A stretch of 64,000 nucleotides of DNA, taken from the NCBI GenBank assembly GCA_009691845.1, contig SIAJ01000007.1, forward strand, positions 46,565 to 110,564, given 5' to 3'. Shown here piece after piece: positions 28,256 to 37,124 of this stretch. Position 1 is the first letter of the stretch; each line of letters begins with the position of its first letter. The DNA comes from Gemmataceae bacterium. GTDB taxonomy: Bacteria; Planctomycetota; Planctomycetia; Gemmatales; Gemmataceae. Below the pieces are notes generated by a model. That model had not been told where the DNA came from, made no database searches, and worked only from the letters and a program-made list of their open reading frames with translations. The translations under genes and the position numbers were made by a program.

Positions 28256-30004
28256 CTATTTCTGTTTCGAATCCTTCGGTGCTGTCGCACCTCGTTGGCT
28301 CATTTCTAAGAGGTAGCTCGACGGGAAGGATTGGATCAACAAGAGTTCCGTCGTCTTGAAGTAAAAGAGCCAACCCTGGCCGTACCAGATCTTTCCATAT
28401 TCGTGATTCTGATTCAACAAGTCCGAAAACCCGAACGTCACGGTACGGTGGCTGGAATTGCTCGCGGAGTAGACCATGCTCTTCCGCTTCGAATCGCCAA
28501 CGGCAGTAGCCGAGCCTTGCTGAACCGTCTTGACGAACTTTTCCACGCGACCCTGGATTTGTTTCGCTTCCGCTTCGGAGCAAACGTATGCTCGGACTTC
28601 GATCTCTTCGCCCTTCGGGCCGCTGTAGACCCCGCGTTGGCCGGCCAGGCTGATGCCGAATTCCTCGTCAGCGACCGCCTTGTCGTTCCGACTCCGATGG
28701 AAGCCGTTCTCCAGACTAGCTGGAAAAAGGACTTGCAGGTCGGCGTTCGGTTGCGGGGGTTGCCACAAAGTCGAAACGGTGTCCCATTCGGCTTTGGACC
28801 GCTCTTCTTGTTTGAATTGCTTGACCATGTCGGTACCACGACCGATTAGCCACCAGACTCCCAATGTCGTGCCGCCAATGCAGGTCAGCATCAAACACGC
28901 GACCAGCGCAAAACAGCCCAGCGGAGAAATCCAGCGTTTGCGATTCTCTGGCGTGCGATCTCGACGCGACGGTAGCGGCGCGACAAACTCCAGCTTCGGT
29001 TCGATCGCATCCTGAATCGCGGCCGCAAATGCTTCCATCGACTCGAAGCGATCCTCGGGCCTCTTGGCAAGTGCCTTCAGGCACACCGCTTCCAGGGCTG
29101 GGTCGATACCATCGACATGCTCGCGCGGTCTCGGCGGCGGAGCATGCAGGATTTTCTTGATGACCGAGGCCGTATCCGGGCCTTCAAACGGACGCTTGCC
29201 CGTCAGGCACTCGTAGAGAACCGCACCGAGTGAGTAGACATCCGATCGCGGACCAATGGCCTCCAAATCGCCCGTTGCTTGCTCGGGGGGCATGTAGGCC
29301 GGAGTCCCAAGCACGGCGCCTTCTTGTGTTAGGCCTGCGTCAACGACAGTTGTTGTCGCCTCTGTTGGTTCGTTTGTCTCGTCCGCTTCCCCTTTCCGGG
29401 CCAGGCCGAAGTCCATGACCACTGGCGAGCCACTATCATCGATCATGATGTTGGCCGGCTTGAGGTCGCGGTGAATCGTGCCATGCTCGTGGGCAGCGTG
29501 CATGGCCCGGGCGACCCGGCGAATCAGCTTACCCGCACTCGTCGGTTCCATGGCCCCGTCGGCCAGCTTTCTCGCCAGCGTTTGCCCGTCGATAAAGGCC
29601 ATCGTCAAGTAGAGCATTCCCTGCTCTTCATCCACATCGAGTACGGGGCAGATATTTGGATGCCGTAGCGCGGCAACAGCCCGTGCCTCGCGAAGGAAAC
29701 GCTCCTTCTGCCTGGCCGACAGCGTGCCACGAAACGTGGGAATCTTGATGGCCACCGGGCGATCGAGTTGCGAATCGTGCGCGAGAAAGACGGCTCCCAT
29801 GCCGCCACGACCGAGGAGTCGGGTGATCGTGTAGCGTCCGAAAGGATTGGGGATGCCGAGTTCGCCGCGAGGGGTGCCCTGACCGGAAGCTGTCAGAGTA
29901 ATGTTTTCCGTCGGTGCCGTTACTCGAGCCGTCGCGGACGACCACTCACCAGTGGCGTCCGTAGGGATTTGTGGAGGCGTGGCCGGCGGTCGCGGTTCGG
30001 ACAT
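28256..30004 (-). CDS. Transmembrane Ser/Thr protein kinase
   Basis: 582 residues. A complete PknB-type kinase domain: glycine loop LLGRGGMGAVF (63–73), catalytic Lys87 in VAIKIP, H178-R-D180 with LKPAN, D198-F-G200 and the APE-equivalent MPPEQA. A single membrane segment (about 360–389) is followed by a roughly 190-residue extracytoplasmic region without a recognised domain. GAGGAGG upstream marks the ATG. Likely a sensor kinase. No cognate sigma factor or phosphatase gene is adjacent. Confidence 0.93.
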   Translation of the reverse strand: MSEPRPPATPPQIPTDATGEWSSATARVTAPTENITLTASGQGTPRGELGIPNPFGRYTITRLLGRGGMGAVFLAHDSQLDRPVAIKIPTFRGTLSARQKERFLREARAVAALRHPNICPVLDVDEEQGMLYLTMAFIDGQTLARKLADGAMEPTSAGKLIRRVARAMHAAHEHGTIHRDLKPANIMIDDSGSPVVMDFGLARKGEADETNEPTEATTTVVDAGLTQEGAVLGTPAYMPPEQATGDLEAIGPRSDVYSLGAVLYECLTGKRPFEGPDTASVIKKILHAPPPRPREHVDGIDPALEAVCLKALAKRPEDRFESMEAFAAAIQDAIEPKLEFVAPLPSRRDRTPENRKRWISPLGCFALVACLMLTCIGGTTLGVWWLIGRGTDMVKQFKQEERSKAEWDTVSTLWQPPQPNADLQVLFPASLENGFHRSRNDKAVADEEFGISLAGQRGVYSGPKGEEIEVRAYVCSEAEAKQIQGRVEKFVKTVQQGSATAVGDSKRKSMVYSASNSSHRTVTFGFSDLLNQNHEYGKIWYGQGWLFYFKTTELLLIQSFPSSYLLEMSQRGATAPKDSKQK

Positions 30005-30144
30005 CGAACCCTCCTCGAAACGATTGCCATTAGTTTAGCAGGGAATTGAGGAAGTCGAGGAGATGGGGGGGGCGTTCGCCAGAACGCGGGTGGTCGTCTC
30101 GGGGCGAAGGCTTCCCGCACTCTCACGAGTGCGGCGACACAGCC

Positions 30145-30720
30145 TCAATAAGCGCCCGTGCCCGACAGGACGGCCGGAATCGTGAGCAGCATGAGTTTCA
30201 GATCGAGCCGCATCGTGCGTTCGCGGATGTAGCGGATGTCTCACTCGACCTGCTGCTGGAAGTCGAGATCGGCCCGGCCACTGACTTGCCAGAAGCAGGT
30301 CATCCCAGGCGTAACCGCCAGTCGGCGACGTTCGCGGGAAGTGTACTTTTGCACCTCGGCGATTACGGCCGGTCGAGGCCCGACGAGTGCCATCGAACCG
30401 ACCAGGACGTTCCACATCTGTGGTAATTCGTCGATGCTGGTTTTCCGCAGGATGCGACCGACCCAGGTGACGCGTGGATCACGGCACATCTTGAAAGTAA
30501 TCGAGTTGCGGTGCTTGTTGAGCTTGAGGAGTTCATCTTTGCGGGACTCCGCATCGACTATCATCGAGCGAAATTTGACGAATTCGAAGACTCGACCGTT
30601 GAGGCCGACTCGTTTTTGCCGGAAGAAGACCGGCCCACCGTCCGTGAGCTTCACACAAAGCGCAACGATAAATAAGAGTGGTGCCAGCACAACGAGCATT
30701 GCCAGCGCGACAGGCTGCAC
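30145..30720 (-). pseudogene. Undecaprenyl-phosphate sugar transferase, broken by in-frame TGA
   Basis: The visible protein runs LAMLVVLAPLLFIVALCVKL, then GGPVFFRQKRVG, FEFVKFRSM, LPQMWNVLVGSMALVGPRP and PGMTCFWQVSGRADLDFQQQVE, the conserved core of bacterial (WbaP/exopolysaccharide-type) sugar transferases. A TGA at 30241–30243 then interrupts it. Without any frame change the sequence continues DIRYIRERTMRLDLKLMLL and ends normally in SGTGAY at 30145. Family members have Leu at the position of the TGA. The N-terminal residues before the membrane helix are also missing. The enzyme would prime exopolysaccharide synthesis. A sequencing error is an alternative, but the neighbouring glycosyltransferase remnant supports real decay. 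Confidence 0.85.
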
Positions 30721-30989
30721 AAACCAGTGAAATGGGGGGGATAGCCCGCGAGCGCCAGGTCCACGCCCAGTTTCATGTCTTCAACGATGTTCCCCGATAC
30801 AGCGGTGCCGACCGAAGCACAGCCCAGGGAAATGCCATGCCTGTCCCGGTTAGTAAGCTGGGAAAGCCGAGGCGATGCAGCCCCAGTGGACGAATCTTGT
30901 TTTTCACCAATACTGCAAATGCCCAGAGCCGGCGTCGTGGATCAGTCCCGGCCCATGCCGATGAGATACACCCCCTGGGCCGGTCGATT

Positions 30990-31402
30990 GGTCGCGGCCG
31001 CCTGATCGCACGCTATCCCACGTTGCAAATCGCCGGCGTCGAGTGTCCCCCGTTTCGAAAACTGACCAAAGGCGAGGAAATCGAATTCGCGCCGCGAAGC
31101 CGCAAATCCTGTTCGTCGCCTTCGGCCAGCCCAAGGGGGAATACTGGATCGCCAGGAACCTGGAAGCTCTGGGTGTGCCCATGTGTGTTCCGGTCGGGGC
31201 CAGTCTCGACTTCGTCGCCGGTCGCGTTAAACGTTTGCCCAAAGGGAGGCAGAGAACTGGATCGGAATGGCTATATCGCCTCGCGCAAGAACCGCGCCGG
31301 CTAGCGAAACGCTATTTGGACAACGTCTTGTTCCTGGTGAAAGCACTCTTCGCGGCCCGGTTTCGGAGGGAACGTAGACATGTGCAAGCCTCCGAACGAT
31401 GA
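30990..31402 (+). pseudogene. WecG/TagA/CpsF glycosyltransferase remnant
   Basis: The C-terminal half of a WecG/TagA-type glycosyltransferase is recognisable in two frames. The first, from about 30990 to 31075, reads LIARYPTLQIAGVECPPFRKL. The second, from about 31080, reads AAKPQILFVAFGQPKGEYWI, then GVPMCVPVGASLDFVAGRV and EWLYRLAQEPRRLAKRYL. A one-base shift separates them near 31078. The N-terminal half is unrecognisable. The family makes exopolysaccharide or teichoic-acid linkage units, so this and the adjacent sugar transferase look like the remains of one exopolysaccharide locus. Confidence 0.8.
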
Positions 31403-31415
31403 CACGGACTGTTCG

Positions 31416-34001
31416 CTACTTCTTCGGCAAGAACCGCTCGATGCTCCAGATCAGCGTGTTGCCTTCGCGATCGCCACTGACCGTCTGCTTGCCATTCGTG
31501 GCAAAGCTGGCCATCACGACCGATGAGCCATGCTTGCGGAACACGCCGACGTCTTTGCCTTCCGCCAGGTTCCACAACCGGACCGTTGCGTCGGCACCGG
31601 CCGAGAGGGCCCATTTGCGATTCGCGGAAAATGCCACCGACCGCACGGCCCCTTCGTGGCCGGTCAACGTCTGCATACTCTTCGTGGTTTCCGTGTCCCA
31701 CAGCCGAATCGTACGATCGTCGCTGCCGGAAATGATCTGCTTGCCATCCGCCGAGAAGGCCACGGCTGTAACGGGCGAGGTATGCCCTTCATAGATTCGT
31801 ACCTGTTTGCCGGTTTCCAGATTCCACAATCGCAACACTCGGTCGGCGGCAAGAATCGCGTGTGTTCCGTCGGGCGAAACCGCAATCGCACTGACGTACT
31901 TCATCGGCCCACGCCAGCGTTGCACCTGCTTGCCCGTGTCGAGGTCCCACAGATTCACCCAGCCATCGAGGCCGCCCGTCACGGCTTGATTGTCGGCCGC
32001 GAACGCAACCGACGTCACGAGGCCGACGTGTCCGTCGAGCTTCAATTTCTGCTCTCCGGTTTCGACATCCCACAGCCGGGCCGAGCCATCCATGCCGCCG
32101 GAGAGTGCCAGCTTGCCATCCTTCGAAAGTGCAACCGCCCACACGGACGACGTGTGGCCAATGAACCGCTTCAGATCGCGTTTGCCTTCGACCTCGTAGT
32201 GCCGCACGCTGCGATCGGCACTCGCAATGATCGCCCGTCGACCATCCGCCGAGAACGCCATCTGATTCGCCTGACCTGCGGACACTTCGAGCGGATCGAG
32301 TTCACCTGTGTTGTCCGGCAAACTGCCGCCGATCTGCGTGGACTGAAACAACGTGCCGAGCCGAAGTTCACGGACAATGTCGCCAAACGTTTGCACCCAG
32401 ACTTGCCGGGCGACCGTGCCACCCGCCACACGCAGCGATCCAAGCGGCGCGCTGAGCGCCGCCGACTCGCCCACTCGTTTCGAAAATTCGTCCCACGGCA
32501 ACCCCGCCTCGGCCGCAGCCGCGATGCCGTCGATGTCCCCTTCGTAACGTAATGTCATGGCCAAGGTCGGCTCGTTGCGTGTGACGTGTGTGCCCGTCAG
32601 TTCGAGTGCGGTCACGAACTTCTTCGAATCCTCAGCCATCTGGGCCAGCGATTTATCCTTCGGCGGATAGAGGGCGAGCGCAATCTCCGCGTCGGCCTTC
32701 GGCACGGCCTTGGGGTTCTTTTCGATATGCTCGCGAACCTGGTCGGCCTTCGCGTGAATACCGGGTATATGGCAGCCCATGCACGAAATGCCGAGTTCAA
32801 CAGCCTTGTCCGGCCGTTTCGGATCGGACACGATGGCCGTGGCCGCTTTGTTCAGGCGATTGTTGATCGCATCCATGATGAAGTAACCTTGCAGCCCATT
32901 CGGCAGGCTGAAGATTGCCTCGCCACCCGCATGTAGGAACGTGTTCTCCACGCTTCCTGGGCCCAGAGGATACGCGAACACATTGCGGCGATCGGGGGCT
33001 TGCAGGCCGCGATCGATCAGGTTCTGCGGTACTTCCTCGAAGTCGTAACTTCGCCAATAGTAGCCATGCACCGCGTCGTGCCGTTCCAGCACGCGATTGT
33101 TCTTCGAGATGCCGGAGCCGTTGAAGCCCACGCGCATCACGCGTTCTTGTGTGATGTTCACATTGGGGTCAACGCGAAGTTGTCGTTCCAGCTCGGACAG
33201 ATTGCCCGGCAGCAGCAGAATATCCTGGTACAACGGTGGCCGCGAGGCCGTGGCCACGAACCAGTCGCCACGCAGCACGGGCACCTTCGACGCCGTGAAC
33301 ACGGCAATCACCCGAGCCGTCACGCCATCGTCCAGGATGCCGTAGGGATACTCTTGCAGCATCCGATTCCAAATCGTCGCATCCCACATGTACCAGCGCA
33401 GATCGATCCGATACACCGTCGCGTGCGGATCGATCGGCTCCGGGTTGCGAATCTTCGGATGCCAGGACAGCGAGTTGATTAACTTCGACAGGGCATTGCG
33501 ATAAGTTCGCAGTTCGTCGTCGCTCAGGCCGGCGTTGTACAAGTGCGTGAGCGTGAAGTAACGCTGAAATCGCCGAGCCCTACGATCGATCTTCTCCAGA
33601 TCGGCGAGGATCGACTCATTCACTTGTTCCTGCGGGATGAACTCACGTTTCTGCCCGGCAAGCAACGGCGGGGCACCGGCATCGATCCAGGCTTTCAGAG
33701 CCGCCTTGTCCGCATCGCTCGGTCGCTCCTTCACATCCGGCGGCGGCATCGTGCCGGCATGAATCCGCTTATAGATCGGCGATGCATCGGGCCTGTTCGG
33801 CACGACCTTCTTGCGAACCACGAGCCGTTCCAGATCGGTGACGAAGTTCATTCCCCCTTCGACGTTCCCATCCGAGCCATGACAGCGATAGCAATGAGCC
33901 TTGAGAACATCCTGTGCCTTCTTCGCGAGCGGGTTCGGCTCCGCAGCGATAGTCTGGACCGCGAGAAGAGCGAGAAGCGAGAGGTAGCGGAGAAGGTTCA
34001 T
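31416..34001 (-). CDS. Secreted cytochrome c / WD40 repeat protein
   Basis: 861 residues from MNLLRYLSLLALLAVQTIAA (signal peptide). An N-terminal planctomycete-type cytochrome domain carries C37-Y-R-C40-H41 (AHCYRCHGSDGN) and a second CMGCH motif occurs mid-protein (GISCMGCHIPG). The last 300 residues form about seven WD40 blades (GHTSSVWAVALSKDGKLAL, DGSARLWDVETGE, SDDRTIRLWD, ADATVRLWNLAEG). Probably a periplasmic electron carrier or binding platform. The combination of heme domain and propeller is common in this phylum but uncharacterised. Confidence 0.9.
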   Translation of the reverse strand: MNLLRYLSLLALLAVQTIAAEPNPLAKKAQDVLKAHCYRCHGSDGNVEGGMNFVTDLERLVVRKKVVPNRPDASPIYKRIHAGTMPPPDVKERPSDADKAALKAWIDAGAPPLLAGQKREFIPQEQVNESILADLEKIDRRARRFQRYFTLTHLYNAGLSDDELRTYRNALSKLINSLSWHPKIRNPEPIDPHATVYRIDLRWYMWDATIWNRMLQEYPYGILDDGVTARVIAVFTASKVPVLRGDWFVATASRPPLYQDILLLPGNLSELERQLRVDPNVNITQERVMRVGFNGSGISKNNRVLERHDAVHGYYWRSYDFEEVPQNLIDRGLQAPDRRNVFAYPLGPGSVENTFLHAGGEAIFSLPNGLQGYFIMDAINNRLNKAATAIVSDPKRPDKAVELGISCMGCHIPGIHAKADQVREHIEKNPKAVPKADAEIALALYPPKDKSLAQMAEDSKKFVTALELTGTHVTRNEPTLAMTLRYEGDIDGIAAAAEAGLPWDEFSKRVGESAALSAPLGSLRVAGGTVARQVWVQTFGDIVRELRLGTLFQSTQIGGSLPDNTGELDPLEVSAGQANQMAFSADGRRAIIASADRSVRHYEVEGKRDLKRFIGHTSSVWAVALSKDGKLALSGGMDGSARLWDVETGEQKLKLDGHVGLVTSVAFAADNQAVTGGLDGWVNLWDLDTGKQVQRWRGPMKYVSAIAVSPDGTHAILAADRVLRLWNLETGKQVRIYEGHTSPVTAVAFSADGKQIISGSDDRTIRLWDTETTKSMQTLTGHEGAVRSVAFSANRKWALSAGADATVRLWNLAEGKDVGVFRKHGSSVVMASFATNGKQTVSGDREGNTLIWSIERFLPKK

Positions 34002-34580
34002 CGGGAGGGAACTCTGCTGTTGAAGGCCGATGGTGGATTGTCGCGGAATAGGGCACGACAAATCAAGATGGAAGCGAGGTTGTTACAACCACGCGCTTCG
34101 GACGGCTTACATTTCACGGACTCACCTTTCGTTGCAGGTCGCGTGTGCAGCGCAATGAAATACATGTTTGAACACCCGGCCTTTGAGGGCTCCTTTTTGA
34201 TGTGGCAAGTCGTGGCATTTTGTGGCATGCCCCCTTCTCGGCACGAAAATCCGTGCAAAAGCATTCGGGGAGCGGAGAGAATTATTTCCCCTGTGTTCCA
34301 TCGTGTTCCGTTTTGTTCCGCGAACATCTCAAAACCCTCCTCGGGCACCAGCGCCAACCTAACATGTATTTTGAAGGGGGCAAAAGTAAACTCGACTTTG
34401 AAAAGTATTTCGGTTTTTTTGGGACGGAGCAGGCAGGCCACGGTGGCGGCAGCCCGGCGTGCCCGGACGCTTCTGCCGGATTGGGCTTCTCAGGAAGATC
34501 TGGTTTCAGGCCCCAAGGGGCCGTTCCTTGTGGCCCAGGATTTTTCCTGATATGGCCGGCTCGTCAGACCATTCAGAAAG
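34002..34580. other. Intergenic region upstream of the cytochrome/WD40 gene
   Basis: About 580 bases with no credible gene; the open frames are short and resemble nothing known. It is more AT-rich than its surroundings, holds two sets of helically phased direct repeats (listed separately) and a small hairpin at about 34510–34523 (GGCCCC/GGGGCC). It should contain the promoter of the minus-strand cytochrome gene. Confidence 0.5.
34203..34319. promoter_or_regulatory. Two sets of 10-bp-phased direct repeats
   Basis: TGGCA occurs at 34203, 34213 and 34223, and GTTCC at 34295, 34305 and 34315. Each set has exact 10-base spacing, so the sites of a set would lie on one face of the helix. This looks like operator DNA for a regulator that binds cooperatively. 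No binding protein is known and chance cannot be excluded. Confidence 0.35.
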
Positions 34581-34796
34581 TTAGAACAACGTGTAGATAA
34601 ACGGTGCGGCTGCGCTTGTCGAGAGTAGCATCAGGAGACTCATCAACAGAAGCACCACCAGAATCGGCAGAAGCCACCACTTCTTGTTGTGGCGCAAGAA
34701 ATAGAAGAGGTCTTTGAAGAAACCTATTTTGGCTTCCGCCTGCTGCACTTTTTCCAGTTCGCTGGGTTGCTTTTTTCCCACGGATGGTCTCCGCAT
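34581..34796 (-). CDS. DUF5989 (SxtK-like) small membrane protein
   Basis: 71 residues. A short charged, helical N-terminus is followed by FFKDLFYFLRHNKKWWLLPI, a single hydrophobic segment (VVLLLMSLLMLLSTS) and the characteristic end APFIYTLF, all typical of DUF5989. It starts six bases after the SxtJ-like gene. In cyanobacterial saxitoxin clusters a protein of this kind (SxtK) follows SxtI and SxtJ. Function unknown; the strict linkage suggests it helps or localises the carbamoyltransferase. Confidence 0.85.
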   Translation of the reverse strand: MRRPSVGKKQPSELEKVQQAEAKIGFFKDLFYFLRHNKKWWLLPILVVLLLMSLLMLLSTSAAAPFIYTLF

Positions 34797-34802
34797 TCGA
34801 GG

Positions 34803-35216
34803 TCAGGACTGGCGGAAGTAACTGCGAACGTCGGGGGCGGCAGGCTTGCTCACCCAGTAACTTTCATATTCCGGCCGGAACCGCAAGGCGAGCGCATCGC
34901 GGCCGATCAGGCGGAAGAAAAGTCCCAGCGGCACGAACATGCCAAAAAAAAGAAGGCCCAATAGCAAGTGCGAAACAAGCCAGCCAATCGGAAAGGTGAC
35001 GATCAGCGCCGCGGCAAAAATCGGTCGTAGCCGAGCTGCGCCCATCATGCCGGTGCTGGCGGCGGCGACAGCGATCGCCGAGAGAAGGAGGGCACTCGTT
35101 TCGTCCTCCTGTCGCCAGCGCCAGATTGCCAACGCGACGAACAATCCGAACGCGTACACGGCGAACCAGCGCAGGGTTCGCACCGGCGGATTCAAAGGCA
35201 AGTCGCTCCAGCGCAT
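34803..35216 (-). CDS. SxtJ-like membrane protein
   Basis: 137 residues from MRWSDLPLNPPVRTLRWF, with AAAGGA upstream; the longer ORF start is rejected. Three to four membrane helices, then a conserved cytoplasmic end, FRLIGRDALALRF and YESYWV, characteristic of the SxtJ family named after the saxitoxin cluster protein. It lies 34 bases downstream of the carbamoyltransferase gene and just before the DUF5989 gene. Role unknown. Confidence 0.85.
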   Translation of the reverse strand: MRWSDLPLNPPVRTLRWFAVYAFGLFVALAIWRWRQEDETSALLLSAIAVAAASTGMMGAARLRPIFAAALIVTFPIGWLVSHLLLGLLFFGMFVPLGLFFRLIGRDALALRFRPEYESYWVSKPAAPDVRSYFRQS

Positions 35217-35250
35217 CAAAATCCTTTCGGCGTGAGATCGTACAGCCGCA

Positions 35251-37104
35251 TCAATCGAGTTCGAACTGAGCACGATAGCGGTCGCCTTCGGCCGCGCCGA
35301 TTTTCGCGGCGAGGTCACGCTTGTCGATTACGAAGTCTTCCAGCACCAGCGCATCCATCTCGGTGGCCAGGAAACAGCGATAGGCTTCCTCGGGCTTGCA
35401 AACAATCGGCTCGCCGCGGACGTTGAAGCTGGTGTTGACCAGCACCGGACAGCCGGTCTTGTCGTGAAACGTCTGCAACAAGCGATGAAGACGCGGGTTG
35501 CGATTGCGATCAACGGTCTGCAAACGTGCGGTATGATCGACGTGAGTGATGGCGGGGACGCTCGAGCGCGGCACGTTAACGCGACGACACAGGTCCGGGT
35601 CCGTGGTCATCAACTTCGCTTCCGTCTCCGATAACGCCCGCCGCCGGTCGGCTCGCACCGGCGCGATCAGGAGCATATACGGGCTTTCCTGATCGGGGCG
35701 GAAATCGAACCATTCGGTAGCGTGCTCCTGCATAACGACGGGAGCGAATGGACGGAAGCTTTCGCGGAACTTGATCTTCAAGTTCATCTGGGCCTGCATG
35801 GTTGTCGAGCGGGGATCGCCCAGGATACTACGGGCACCCAAGGCGCGTGGACCAAATTCCATGCGGCCCTGGAACCAGCCGACGATCCGTCCCTCGTCGA
35901 GCAACCCGGCGACGTGGATCAACAGATCGGCCTCGTCTAAGCGGCGAAAGCGAACTCCTTGCTTCTCCAGAAACTGCTGAATTTCGTCGTTCGTAAAGCG
36001 GGGCCCCAGGAAACTGCCCTGCTGCGCATCGCCCGGATGGACGTGCCGTTCGTTTTCGAGCAACTGATGCCAGACGAACAAGGCCGCGCCGAGTGCGCCG
36101 CCGGCATCGCCCGCGGCCGGCTGAATCCAGATTCGCTCGAAGGGGCCATCACGCAATAGTCGCGCATTGGCGACACAATTGAGGGCGACACCTCCCGCCA
36201 GGACGAGATTGGCCATTCCCGTTTGGCGATGGATGTGGCGGCCGAGTCGAAGATAGATCTCTTCCGTGACGGCTTGAATGCTGGCAGCGAGATCCATGTG
36301 GCGCTGAAGCAAAGGAGATTCCGGTTGACGCGGTGGACCGCCGAACAAGTCGTGGAAGCGACGGCCCGTCATGGTCAGGCCCTGGCAGTAATTGAAGTAA
36401 CGCATGTCGAGACGGAAGCTGCCGTCCGCTTTGAGATCGATGAATTTTTCGAGAATGACACCGCGATAAATGGATTGTCCAAACGGCGCCAGGCCCATCA
36501 GCTTGTATTCGCCGCTGTTGACTTTGAAGCCGCAATAGTAGGTGAACGCGGAATAGAGCAGACCGAGCGAATGCGGAAAGGCGAGGTGTTGATTCAAATG
36601 AATGCGGTTGCCGGTGCCCGTGCCCCAGGTGGTCGTGCTCCATTCGCCCACGCCGTCGAGAGTCAGGATGGCGGCCTGTTCGAACGGACTGGGAAAGAAC
36701 GCGCTGGCTGCATGGCTTTCGTGGTGATCCAAAAACAGCACCGGCGCCTTGAGCCCGGACGGAAGGTGCCGGCGAATCATCCCGCGCATGAAGAACTTGT
36801 CTTTGAGCCAGATCGGAATCGCCATGCGGAAACTGCGGAAGCCGCGCGGAACGAAGGCCAGATAAGTTTCGAGCAAGCGCTCGAACTTCGTCAACGGTTT
36901 TTCGTAGAAGACGACGTAGCTCAGCTGTTCCGCCGTGAGCTTGGCTTCCGCGAGACAATATGCGATTGCCTGGGCTGGAAAACTCGCGTCTTGCTTGATG
37001 CGGCTGAAGCGTTCTTCCTGCGCAGCGGCGACGATGGCACCGTCCACGATGAGCGCGGCGGCACTGTCGTGATAGAACGCGGAGATGCCAAGGATCGCGG
37101 TCAA
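35251..37104 (-). CDS. O-carbamoyltransferase (NodU/SxtI family)
   Basis: 617 residues from a TTG start with a strong GAGGAGAG five bases upstream. Both domains of the family are seen: the Kae1-like N-terminal domain (ILGISAFYHDSAAAL; HHESHAASAFF; LTLDGVGEWSTTTWG; the metal site in LVLAGGVALNCVANA) and the YrdC-like C-terminal domain (WFQGRMEFGPRALGARSIL; VLVNTSFNVRGEPIV). The enzyme transfers carbamoyl from carbamoyl phosphate, via carbamoyl-adenylate, to a hydroxyl group. It is the second gene of a four-gene operon with an SGNH/TPR protein, SxtJ and DUF5989. The acceptor is unknown. Confidence 0.95.
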   Translation of the reverse strand: MTAILGISAFYHDSAAALIVDGAIVAAAQEERFSRIKQDASFPAQAIAYCLAEAKLTAEQLSYVVFYEKPLTKFERLLETYLAFVPRGFRSFRMAIPIWLKDKFFMRGMIRRHLPSGLKAPVLFLDHHESHAASAFFPSPFEQAAILTLDGVGEWSTTTWGTGTGNRIHLNQHLAFPHSLGLLYSAFTYYCGFKVNSGEYKLMGLAPFGQSIYRGVILEKFIDLKADGSFRLDMRYFNYCQGLTMTGRRFHDLFGGPPRQPESPLLQRHMDLAASIQAVTEEIYLRLGRHIHRQTGMANLVLAGGVALNCVANARLLRDGPFERIWIQPAAGDAGGALGAALFVWHQLLENERHVHPGDAQQGSFLGPRFTNDEIQQFLEKQGVRFRRLDEADLLIHVAGLLDEGRIVGWFQGRMEFGPRALGARSILGDPRSTTMQAQMNLKIKFRESFRPFAPVVMQEHATEWFDFRPDQESPYMLLIAPVRADRRRALSETEAKLMTTDPDLCRRVNVPRSSVPAITHVDHTARLQTVDRNRNPRLHRLLQTFHDKTGCPVLVNTSFNVRGEPIVCKPEEAYRCFLATEMDALVLEDFVIDKRDLAAKIGAAEGDRYRAQFELD

Positions 37105-37124
37105 GAACTCTCCTCAACCGAATT

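Noticed and set aside
30678..31304. A 208-codon plus-strand ORF as an intact gene
   Set aside because: Only a short inner part resembles WecG/TagA and the rest of that domain is in another frame; it is better described as a pseudogene.
33998..34441. A 147-codon minus-strand ORF upstream of the cytochrome/WD40 gene
   Set aside because: It overlaps the signal-peptide start of the real gene region and the phased repeats, and resembles nothing known.
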